The notes below the pieces were generated by a model, which was not told where the DNA came from, made no database searches, and saw only the letters and a program-made list of their open reading frames with translations. From the NCBI GenBank assembly GCA_964405775.1, contig CAYOPG010000037.1, forward strand, positions 1 to 20,954: DNA of 20,954 nucleotides. The letters run 5' to 3'. Positions 1 to 6,669 of this stretch are shown piece after piece (position 1 is the stretch's first letter; each line of letters starts with the position of its first letter). The position numbers were made by a program, and so were the translations under genes. The stretch is from JAAZFF01 sp964405775 (GTDB taxonomy: Bacteria > Verrucomicrobiota > Kiritimatiellia > RFP12 > UBA3636).

Positions 1-44
1 GCGTGACCTATTCAAAGCCCAGGTGTTGCGATAGCTGGTAGCCT

Positions 45-1433
45 GTGCGCCCCAATAATCGAGTGAATTTTAATGATACTCCCGATGCGAACTCAATTCT
101 GATCATTAAAGTTTCTGCGGGCACCACGCGGGTCGAGCCTAAGATGTGGGGAATGAATGCACAGCACCATAAAGTGCCATATGTTTTTTGGGATCTTTCC
201 GATGTGACTGGCGATGTATATTTTGACGGTTTTGAGATTGGAGCACTTTATGCACCTTATGCGAATGTAACTGTTAATTTGGCACCGACTTGGGGTTCCA
301 ACGGTTCGTTTCTTGCCAATAAACTAGAGTTTCAGGGTGGTTCGGGCGCAGAGATTCACGGTGTTAGCTTTGCCGGATTTCCCGCAAGATTTAATTGCGA
401 CGCCTCTGCTTGCATCGGCGACCTTGTCTGGAACGACAAAAATAAAAACGGCATCCAGGACGCCGACGAGTTGCCGATGACGAACATCATCGTGCGCCTC
501 TATCAAATCGAGAAGCAGGAAGGCGGCGGGCTCGTTACGAATCTCGTCGACAAGATGGCGACTGGCGAGGACGGCCGCTATGCGTTTATGGCCGATCCAG
601 GCACCTACATCCTGCGCGTCGATCCGCCGGATGGCTACGCCTTCTTGCCGCTCAATGAGGGCGGAAGCGACGAGGACAGCGATTTCGGCCGCGGCCATTG
701 TTATTCCAGTGTTTTCACGGTGGCGGCTGGCGAAGTCAACATGGATTTCGACGCAGGTCTCTACTATGCCCCGACGCTCTCGGTGATTACGTCATTCGAG
801 GCGTTCGCACGCTCAGGTGATGTGTTCGTGGCATGGGTCACGGCCGCGGAGTACGACACAGCAGGGTACTGGATCGAACGAAAGGCGGCGGATGGCTCGT
901 GGACTCGCATCAACCCCGACGAACCGGTGTGGTCTGACCTGATGGGCGGCGTGGCATTGTACGAGCTGGCTGACCCCGGCGCCTCGCCCGGCGGTACGTA
1001 CACATGGCGCATCGTGGAAATCGAAGGCAGCGGAGCTGAAAACATCTATGGCCCGTACACGGTCACGGTTGACGGCGCCGCCGCCGACTACGACGCTTGG
1101 GCTTCCGGGATAGAGTGGGGCGACGCGGCTTCCGGGCGCGACGACGATCCGGATGGCGACGGCCTCACCAACTTCGAGGAATTCCTCGCGGGAACCGACC
1201 CGCTCAGCGCCAACTCCGTGCTGCGCATATCGTCGATCAAACGCGTTGAAAGCGGAATGGAAATCCGTTGGACCAGCGTTGCAGGCAAGGTGTACACTGT
1301 GGAACATGCTAAAAAGCTGGGCGGCGGATGGCTGCCGGTCAAGAATGGCATCGTGGCGGAGGGGCCGGAGACTGCCTTCGTCCTCCCTGCTGCCGATGGC
1401 GGCTTTTTCCGAATCGTGCTCACTGAAGATTAG
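45..1433 (+). CDS. Surface protein fragment: choice-of-anchor A end, SdrD-B-like repeat, DPDGDG C-terminal region (5' end probably missing)
   Basis: This is probably an exported cell-surface or adhesin-like protein. The reading frame gives 462 residues from a GTG. Residues about 8-115 resemble the C-terminal half of a choice-of-anchor A (ice-binding-like) domain: an ILIIKVSAGTT strand followed by alternating strands ending in GSGAEIHGVSFAGF. Residues about 123-241 form an SdrD B-like repeat (GDLVWNDKNKNGIQD, GRYAF, PGTYILRVDPPDGY, FDAGLYY). Residues 245-345 look like a beta-sandwich, and 368-390 carry a calcium-type DPDGDGLTNFEEFLAGTDP motif before a last beta domain. No signal peptide is visible, and the N-terminal half of the anchor-A domain is absent. 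An in-frame TAG lies just upstream at 39-41, so the true start is outside the window in another frame, or the gene is broken. The first roughly 350 bases are visibly more A/T-rich than the rest. The domain calls are family knowledge; a role with the downstream peptidase is inference. Confidence 0.7.
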   Translation: MRPNNRVNFNDTPDANSILIIKVSAGTTRVEPKMWGMNAQHHKVPYVFWDLSDVTGDVYFDGFEIGALYAPYANVTVNLAPTWGSNGSFLANKLEFQGGSGAEIHGVSFAGFPARFNCDASACIGDLVWNDKNKNGIQDADELPMTNIIVRLYQIEKQEGGGLVTNLVDKMATGEDGRYAFMADPGTYILRVDPPDGYAFLPLNEGGSDEDSDFGRGHCYSSVFTVAAGEVNMDFDAGLYYAPTLSVITSFEAFARSGDVFVAWVTAAEYDTAGYWIERKAADGSWTRINPDEPVWSDLMGGVALYELADPGASPGGTYTWRIVEIEGSGAENIYGPYTVTVDGAAADYDAWASGIEWGDAASGRDDDPDGDGLTNFEEFLAGTDPLSANSVLRISSIKRVESGMEIRWTSVAGKVYTVEHAKKLGGGWLPVKNGIVAEGPETAFVLPAADGGFFRIVLTED

Positions 1434-1462
1434 TAGCCGGAGAAGGTGTGCTTGCCCAGATA

Positions 1463-1512
1463 TCGGAATCGGGATCCAGGAAGCTGTAGGTGGCTTCAGG
1501 TTCCGATTCCGA
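1463..1512. other. Perfect 10-base inverted repeat with inner stem between surface-protein and C25 genes
   Basis: TCGGAATCGG at 1463-1472 is matched by its exact reverse complement at 1503-1512. Inside it a second stem, GAAGC at 1480-1484 with GCTTC at 1493-1497, closes a GTAGGTG-type loop. The structure fills most of the 110-base space before the C25 peptidase start at 1544. There is no T-run after it, so it is not a standard Rho-independent terminator. It could be an mRNA-stabilising or attenuating hairpin, or a dispersed intergenic repeat. The function is unknown. Confidence 0.5.
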
Positions 1513-1543
1513 GCGGGCAAAACAGAAAGGCTCGTTAAACACC

Positions 1544-4138
1544 ATGTTGAAATTCAGACATTCTGGATGCGCTGCCGCAGTGGTCGTACTTTTTGCGGCG
1601 CGTGTCGTTCTTGCATCAACGCAGTTTGAGGCGGAGGTGCGGGCGGTGTCTGCGATTCACGAAAATGGTGGAGTCAGCATCGCCTGGCAAGTCAATGGAG
1701 GTGCGGAGTTCGATCCGCAATGGTGTGTCGAAGCGCGGCTCTCCGGCAGCGAAACTGGACAGGTCTGGAAGGCTGTCGGTCTTGAGATCGAGGTAGGCAG
1801 AGAGCCCGGGATCGCCGTTTATTCTGCCTGGATCGACGCGCCTGAAACCCTCGCCAGACTTGAGTTAAGGCTCTGGGCGGTAGAATTTCAGGAGCGTCCG
1901 GAGGAATGGTTTGAGGTGTCGGTGGCGCCGGCGGTGCGGCCACGCCCCCCGCTAAGACTGGCGGGAGCGGTCGGATCTGCCCAAGGCGAAAGGGTTCGCA
2001 TCGTTATAAAAGACACGGCGCCATACCACGTTTCAGCGGCGGAGATAGCGTCGGCGCTGGCGAATGTTGCCGAGTCGGATGTGCGGGGATGGATCGCCAC
2101 GACAAACCTTTCCCTCAGCTGCATGGGCGAGCAGGTGGCATGGCACGCGGTCGGGGCTGGCGACGGCATCGCCTTCATAGGGGAGGCGTATCGTGATGTT
2201 TACACGGATCGCAACGTCTACTGGATCGAGCCGGGTCCCGGGCTCGCCATGGAGGAGCGAAGCGTCGCAGTGCCACAAAGGCCGCATCTCCAAGGCTCTT
2301 TCCGGAGCGTGCTGCATTTCGAGGAGAATTTGATTTCAAGGGAAACGTTCCCTGCGGAGCGCACACTTGACTACTGGTATTGGGAGAGTTTGGATACATC
2401 CACGAAAGCTAACAAAAACCCGGTCTTTCTGCCGTTTGAGACTCCCGATCCAGTTGGTGACGGCTACGCCATGATGAAGATCTGGTGGAAGCTGAATCTG
2501 ATGAACCCCGTGAACAGTTTGCCTCTTGCGCTTGTCACAGTGTCCCTAAAAGGTGAAACGTTGTTGGATTTGGCATTAGACAGAAATGCACCAGGCGTGT
2601 ACGAATTCGATGTTCCGCAGGTGTTGCTGGACGATGCCAACGACCTCAAGCTTTCAATCAAAGGGACGAATGGCGCGTTGCGTTCAGTTTATATTATCGA
2701 CTCTCTGACCGTCCAGTACCGCCGAGAGATGGCAGCGCGTGACGATATGCTCCTTGCGAATCTCGATGCATCCGGTCAGGATGTGGTGGTTGGGGGCTTT
2801 TCCATAGCGGATGCCTCCGCTTATTCTCTTTCGCCCGGCTTCCAGCCGGAACGCCTTGTCGGGGTGGCTGTAAGCCTCTCAACCAACGGCCTCTGGCAAT
2901 ACGCATTCACCGCGCCGGCGGGCGTCTCCAATGTCTTGGTGGCGTCGGTTGGAAAGGTGCCAGAAACAATCGAAGGTGTTGCAGCAGATCCATGGGTGGG
3001 CACGGAGCATGAAATAGACTACATGGTCGTCTCCCCCGAGGCCTTCCTGCCGACATTGCAGCCTCTTCTGGACTTGCGCCGGTCGCAGGGATTGCGGGTG
3101 GGCGTCATAACAACGGCGGATCTGTACCGCCACTACAACCACGGACGCTTCTCGCCTTATGCGTTGCTTGATTTCATCCGACACTCACGCGATTGGAACA
3201 TAAAGCCCTCAATGCTGCTCATCGTCGGTTGGGGGCATTACGACTACTTCAAGGCATTTGACCAGAGCTGGCAGCCCAGCTACGTGGCACCCGCGATAAT
3301 GGAAATACCGTATTCGGGAGCGCCTTCAGGCAAAATGCTTGTTGCATCGGACAATCTTCTGGCCGATCTCGACGGGGATAAGGTGCCCGAGCTTTCCATC
3401 GGTCGTCTGCCTGCGCACAACGCCGTTGAACTCGCGCGCATCGTGAACAAGACGCTTGTTTACGATGCCACCCGCAACGCCCGCACCAACGCGCTCGCTG
3501 TCGCGGACTTGTCCGAAGGTATATGGCATTTCAACACCCACGCAGGGGACTGGCGAGCGCTGCTTCCGCGCGGGGTAGACTCGCTGCTCATATCCGAGCC
3601 TGAGACCGGGGATGAAACGTACAAACGCCAACACATCCGAAACGCATGGTTCCCCAGACTTAATTCCGGGGTATGGCTCACCGGGTATTTTGGCCATGCC
3701 AACACGGGCATAATCGGGGACGAGCCCGTGGCCTATCTGAAACCCGAAGAAGTTGCCACCCTGAATAACAAAAGCAGGGCGGGCATTATGATCGGGACGA
3801 CATGCGGTCTGAACGAAATGTTCAAGCCTTACCTGACTCAAGCCCAGACGTTGCACGCTTACCTCGGCGCCCGTCTGTTGTACGATACCGAGGGCGGAAT
3901 GGCGGCGGTGTTGGCGCCAACGTCCATCTCTTACGAAGTTCAGGGAGGCGTCATCGCCGACGCGTTCGCCGAAGCCGTCGGGGAACGGCGTCATATAGGG
4001 GAGGCTGTCCTTGACGGCCTCTCGGCTCTGCGCGAGCACGGCAACACGCAGTGGCTTATATCAACGACATTGCTGCTCGGAGACCCCGCGATGGATCTCC
4101 GACCCGCGTGGACGGGGACAGCAATCATCTTGCGCTAG
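1544..4138 (+). CDS. Secreted gingipain-like cysteine peptidase (C25 family)
   Basis: This is predicted to be an exported cysteine endopeptidase of 864 residues. I chose the ATG at 1544 because it gives a clean signal peptide (basic start, hydrophobic AAAVVVLFAARVVLA, likely cleavage after A24); an upstream in-frame GTG at 1490 would put 18 polar residues ahead of it. Residues about 25-480 look like beta-rich accessory or propeptide regions. The C25 domain runs from about 490 to 845. The catalytic pair is visible as His718 in GYFGHANTG and Cys754 in GTTCGLN, spaced much as in gingipains. The LLLGDPAMDLR ending is typical of C25 proteins. No C-terminal type IX sorting domain is evident. The stop is 2 bases before the PqqD-like gene, which suggests one transcript and possibly a processing role for the modified peptide. 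With a signal peptide it would act outside the cytoplasm, so cleavage of the precursor would have to follow export. Cleavage specificity cannot be read from the sequence. Confidence 0.85.
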   Translation: MLKFRHSGCAAAVVVLFAARVVLASTQFEAEVRAVSAIHENGGVSIAWQVNGGAEFDPQWCVEARLSGSETGQVWKAVGLEIEVGREPGIAVYSAWIDAPETLARLELRLWAVEFQERPEEWFEVSVAPAVRPRPPLRLAGAVGSAQGERVRIVIKDTAPYHVSAAEIASALANVAESDVRGWIATTNLSLSCMGEQVAWHAVGAGDGIAFIGEAYRDVYTDRNVYWIEPGPGLAMEERSVAVPQRPHLQGSFRSVLHFEENLISRETFPAERTLDYWYWESLDTSTKANKNPVFLPFETPDPVGDGYAMMKIWWKLNLMNPVNSLPLALVTVSLKGETLLDLALDRNAPGVYEFDVPQVLLDDANDLKLSIKGTNGALRSVYIIDSLTVQYRREMAARDDMLLANLDASGQDVVVGGFSIADASAYSLSPGFQPERLVGVAVSLSTNGLWQYAFTAPAGVSNVLVASVGKVPETIEGVAADPWVGTEHEIDYMVVSPEAFLPTLQPLLDLRRSQGLRVGVITTADLYRHYNHGRFSPYALLDFIRHSRDWNIKPSMLLIVGWGHYDYFKAFDQSWQPSYVAPAIMEIPYSGAPSGKMLVASDNLLADLDGDKVPELSIGRLPAHNAVELARIVNKTLVYDATRNARTNALAVADLSEGIWHFNTHAGDWRALLPRGVDSLLISEPETGDETYKRQHIRNAWFPRLNSGVWLTGYFGHANTGIIGDEPVAYLKPEEVATLNNKSRAGIMIGTTCGLNEMFKPYLTQAQTLHAYLGARLLYDTEGGMAAVLAPTSISYEVQGGVIADAFAEAVGERRHIGEAVLDGLSALREHGNTQWLISTTLLLGDPAMDLRPAWTGTAIILR

Positions 4139-4140
4139 GA

Positions 4141-4494
4141 ATGCACCAAGGCATGAAAATAAATAACACACAAAACGGCAGCACTCACGAGACTGAAAAA
4201 CCGCGACGCTACAAGCGAACGTCTGACGCCGTGCTGCGCCATGTGGCCGGGGAGCATCTGCTAGTGCCGATTCGCTCCGGCAAGACGCTCGACGCCGAAT
4301 TGCTCTACATCCTCGACGAAGTTGGGGCTAAGGTATGGGATTCACTTTCGGAGGCGAAAACGCTCAAGGAACTCATTGACGCCGTATGCGAGGAATTCGA
4401 AGTGCGCGAAGAGCACGATGTCGAGGGCGACCTCGCGGAGCTAGTCGGGGATTTGATCGAACAAGGGCTGGCAGTGGTGGAGGATGTTCTTTGA
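4141..4494 (+). CDS. PqqD-like RiPP recognition protein
   Basis: This is a small cytoplasmic protein of 117 residues of the PqqD type, which binds the leader of a precursor peptide and presents it to a radical SAM enzyme. After a polar N-terminal tail, the family pattern is clear from about residue 30: HVAGEHLLVPI, then LLYILDEVGAKVWDSL, KTLKELIDAVCEEFEV and a final DLAELVGDLIEQGLAV helix. It is a stand-alone protein rather than a domain fused to its enzyme. ATGs at 4141 and 4153 are both possible starts. Neither has a well-placed ribosome site, and the 4141 start is only 2 bases from the preceding stop. Its last four bases overlap the TTG start of the radical SAM gene, which is classic coupling of partners. 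Confidence 0.88.
   Translation: MHQGMKINNTQNGSTHETEKPRRYKRTSDAVLRHVAGEHLLVPIRSGKTLDAELLYILDEVGAKVWDSLSEAKTLKELIDAVCEEFEVREEHDVEGDLAELVGDLIEQGLAVVEDVL
4479..4483 (+). promoter_or_regulatory. Ribosome binding site deciding the radical SAM start
   Basis: GGAGG (within GGTGGAGG, 4476-4483) lies 7 bases before the TTG at 4491. It is one of the few strong Shine-Dalgarno sites in the window and is the reason to prefer this TTG over in-frame starts further up inside pqqD or the ATG at 4569. Confidence 0.7.
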
Positions 4495-5558
4495 TCAGGA
4501 TCGATTCAGACGAGTTCTTCGAAAGGCTGATCCCGGGAATCTCGGCAAGCGGCGAGCTTTCCTCCATCATGTACGCCGTGACGTACCGATGCAATGTCGC
4601 CTGTGTGCATTGTTATGCCGAGGGCGCCTGCGAGGGTGCGCCTCCCGAGTTGACTGTTCCAGAAATCCGCAAGTTCTTCGGGCAGTTTGCGAAATCCGGA
4701 TGCCTCAACTGCACAGTCACAGGCGGGGAGCCATTTTTGAGGAGCGACTTCGAGGAAATCTGGGCGGCAATCGCGGAGGAGGGAATCCGACGCATGCTCT
4801 TCACGAACGCCACGCTTGTTGACGAACGCAAAGCCGCTTTTCTCAAGGATATGCCGCCGGATTGGATAGAGGTCACGATCCTCGGGGCGGACGCCGAGAC
4901 GCACGATGCGATGATGCGCAGTCCTGGCAGTTTCGATGCGGCAATTGCAGGTATCCGCACATTGGAAAAAGCGGGGTTGCGGGTGCGGATCAAGACTATC
5001 GTCATGCGTGGGAACGCCGGTCAAATCGGTGCCATCAAGCGTTTGGCATCCACGCTCGGCGACGGCAGTTTCCGCCTGGATGGCCAGTTGATGGGAGCGT
5101 TCATGGGACATATCGACATGGCTTCACTACGTGTTCCGCCGGAGCTGCTCGCTGAAATAGAGGAGAACTACGGCGGGTCTGATCCCGGTGCATGGGAGCA
5201 TGAGAAAAAGCGCCTGGCGACCTTCAAACGAAACAAGCTTTACTCCTGCGGCGCGGCAGAAAGATCGGCGTACTTGTCGCCTTGGGGGAACCTGCATCCG
5301 TGTCTCACCGCCAGCCACATCTCACAGGCGCTGAGAGGATCGTCTGTTGGCGAGGCTTGGATGCGGCTTAAAGAAGATATGGAGCGGCACCCGTTTCCTG
5401 AAAACCACGTTTGCTCCGGCTGTTCGGCGTTCCCGTTCTGCCAGAACTGCCCACCAGCCGCTCGGCTGGACTCCGGAGATGAACTTGGCGTGTCGCAATA
5501 CCGATGCGCTCTTGCAAAAGAACGGGAAAAAAGGCATAATACCAAATTTACGATTTGA
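4491..5558 (+). CDS. Radical SAM/SPASM peptide-maturation enzyme
   Basis: This is a 355-residue radical SAM enzyme expected to modify the nearby 52-residue peptide, for example by a thioether or carbon-carbon crosslink; the actual chemistry cannot be read from sequence. The cluster motif CxxxCxxC is C34-NVA-C38-VH-C41, followed by the SAM-binding TGGEP. The C-terminal SPASM region has cysteines C253, C271, C308, C311, C317, C320 and C339, enough for two auxiliary Fe-S clusters. The central spacing is CX2CX5CX2C, one residue shorter than the usual SPASM CX2CX5CX3C. The start is the TTG at 4491, which overlaps the pqqD stop (TTGA) behind a strong GGAGG. The PqqD-like gene upstream and peptide gene downstream place it in a RiPP locus. 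It could instead be an anaerobic sulfatase-maturase-like enzyme, but no sulfatase is nearby. Confidence 0.92.
   Translation: MIRIDSDEFFERLIPGISASGELSSIMYAVTYRCNVACVHCYAEGACEGAPPELTVPEIRKFFGQFAKSGCLNCTVTGGEPFLRSDFEEIWAAIAEEGIRRMLFTNATLVDERKAAFLKDMPPDWIEVTILGADAETHDAMMRSPGSFDAAIAGIRTLEKAGLRVRIKTIVMRGNAGQIGAIKRLASTLGDGSFRLDGQLMGAFMGHIDMASLRVPPELLAEIEENYGGSDPGAWEHEKKRLATFKRNKLYSCGAAERSAYLSPWGNLHPCLTASHISQALRGSSVGEAWMRLKEDMERHPFPENHVCSGCSAFPFCQNCPPAARLDSGDELGVSQYRCALAKEREKRHNTKFTI
5512..5540 (+). promoter_or_regulatory. Candidate sigma70-like promoter for the precursor peptide
   Basis: TTGCAA (5512-5517), a 17-base spacer and CATAAT (5535-5540) lie inside the last codons of the radical SAM gene. 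Transcription would begin near 5547 and leave a leader of roughly 85 bases before the peptide ATG at 5633. A separate promoter would let the substrate be made in excess of its enzymes, as is common for RiPP precursors. This rests on sequence match only. Confidence 0.35.
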
Positions 5559-5632
5559 TCTTCGCTCCGGCGCGACCTAGTGGTTGAATCCTCAGAGACG
5601 CGGGATTTAAAGAACAAGTGGAAATAACGACA

Positions 5633-5791
5633 ATGAAAAAACAAAACAAGCAAAAAAACAAAAAGCCATACGCTAAACCTGTTCTGAAAGGCGTCAAGGT
5701 ACGCCCACGGGAGGTTCTCGGAAGCGGCTGCCACAACTCCACAAACCCTGCCGCTACTTACGAGTGCGACCTTGGCGGTTGCGCTTATTGA
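5633..5791 (+). CDS. Candidate RiPP precursor peptide (52 aa, three Cys)
   Basis: This short gene encodes 52 residues. The N-terminal part is strongly basic (MKKQNKQKNKKPYAKPVLKG), followed by VKVRPREVLGSG and then a Cys-bearing tail: C33-HNSTNPAAT-Y43-E-C45-D-L-G-G-C50-A-Y52. This is the shape of a leader plus core: a KP.L then PREVL-type leader that a PqqD-like protein could bind, and a small core with Cys, Ser, Thr and Tyr that a radical SAM/SPASM enzyme could crosslink. LGSG-C and LGG-C occur before C33 and C50, so either Gly run could be a cleavage point. It lies 74 bases after the radical SAM gene and 22 bases before the kinase-like start. A weak AGTGGA site precedes the ATG at about 10 bases. 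I do not recognise the exact peptide family. The substrate role is inferred from position and composition. Confidence 0.78.
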   Translation: MKKQNKQKNKKPYAKPVLKGVKVRPREVLGSGCHNSTNPAATYECDLGGCAY

Positions 5792-5813
5792 CCGACGTCC
5801 CTTGGCCATCGGG

Positions 5814-6602
5814 ATGTCCGCGGGCAGTTCTATTGACGGATTGGAAGCCGGCTGGATTGAATTTATGACGGGATTTCGGATTTTGCCGAAGTCTTGCGAA
5901 GTATGCGGTGCAGGAGCTGTCGGCGACTCCATTCCGAGTGTCTTTTACGTGTCTCCTTTTTCCGTGCTTCAACGGCAACCCGGCGAGTCTGCATTCCCAT
6001 GGATGGAGGTGAATGGCGAACGCGGCACAGTGCGCCATTTATTGGGTGTGGATTCATCTGAGGCGCCGCCGCGATCGTTGTGGTTCAACGTCGCTCTGCT
6101 CTGTCTGTTGCTACGCGGCGGGCTTTTGATTCATTCGGCGGGTGCGGAGATTTCAGGTAAAGGGTTTCTTTTCTTAGGAGAATCTGGCATAGGTAAAAGC
6201 ACGTTTTCTGGATTGCTTGAAGAGTATCTTCCAGAAAGTGTGGTTTGTGATGAACGTGTGTCATGCCGTCCTGTTGAAGGTGGATGGATCATGTCTGGGA
6301 CTCCCTGGTTCAGTTCGGCTGAAATCTCACGCCGTCGCACGGCTCCACTGGCGGGGCTTGTTTTTTTGGAACAATCCAAAGAAAATAATATCCGTCAAAT
6401 AACATCAGCGGAAGCATTGCCGCGCATGTTGCCGTTGATTTCAGTAGATTGGCAAAACAAAGAACTATCCGACCGGGGTATAAATGCCCTTGATGACCTT
6501 CTGTCCTCAGTGCCTGCGTTTAATTTCTCATTCCAGAAATCATCGTCTGCCGCCGAGTATTTTGCAGAGTGGGTGAATACATCAGAAAACCTTCTTTGTT
6601 AA
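5814..6602 (+). CDS. HPr kinase-like P-loop protein of RiPP type
   Basis: This 262-residue protein resembles the HprK/PEP-carboxykinase-like kinases found in lasso-peptide and other RiPP clusters, where one characterised relative phosphorylates the peptide. The core is GLLIHSAGAEI, a Walker A GESGIGKST at residues 122-130, then a CDERVSCRP strand and the GTPWFSS segment typical of these proteins. It lacks the rest of a true HPr-regulatory HprK and no HPr gene is near. The start is uncertain. ATG 5814 clears the precursor stop by 22 bases; TTG 5772 would overlap the precursor; ATG 5865 is also possible. None has a strong ribosome site. The second half (from about 6160) is visibly richer in A/T than the radical SAM gene, hinting at a different history. 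Possible targets are Ser, Thr or Tyr of the 52-residue peptide, which is inference. Confidence 0.82.
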   Translation: MSAGSSIDGLEAGWIEFMTGFRILPKSCEVCGAGAVGDSIPSVFYVSPFSVLQRQPGESAFPWMEVNGERGTVRHLLGVDSSEAPPRSLWFNVALLCLLLRGGLLIHSAGAEISGKGFLFLGESGIGKSTFSGLLEEYLPESVVCDERVSCRPVEGGWIMSGTPWFSSAEISRRRTAPLAGLVFLEQSKENNIRQITSAEALPRMLPLISVDWQNKELSDRGINALDDLLSSVPAFNFSFQKSSSAAEYFAEWVNTSENLLC

Positions 6603-6618
6603 CGGTACGCAATTTCTA

Positions 6619-6654
6619 TTGTCGTCTGAGCTAATTCGAAGTTCGAGCAGACAA
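6619..6654. terminator. Weak imperfect hairpin between convergent genes
   Basis: The 67 bases between the kinase-like stop and the convergent stop at 6670 hold an imperfect stem: TTGT (6619-6622) and CTG (6626-6628) against CAG-ACAA (6648-6654), with a bulge in the left arm. Short A-runs follow on the + strand, but no T-run does. This is where a terminator is expected, yet the structure is poor. Confidence 0.2.
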
Positions 6655-6669
6655 CGAAAACCCGAGCTC

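Noticed and set aside
1463..1512. Hairpin as Rho-independent terminator
   Set aside because: No T-run follows on either strand; only a structured spacer can be claimed.
813..1520. 235-residue open frame on the - strand over the surface-protein gene
   Set aside because: Antisense shadow of a GC-rich gene. Its translation shows no domain, and the + strand frame has recognisable repeats.
3326..4039. 237-residue open frame on the - strand over the C25 catalytic domain
   Set aside because: It overlaps conserved His/Cys motifs of the real gene and has no family resemblance or start signal.
5240..5932. 230-residue - strand frame spanning the precursor peptide and the radical SAM end
   Set aside because: The translation is low-complexity and changes character across three real genes. 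The + strand genes explain the region.
5814..6602. Classical HPr kinase/phosphorylase for carbon regulation
   Set aside because: The chain lacks the HprK N-terminal domain and no HPr/PTS gene is near; the RiPP-associated relatives fit better.
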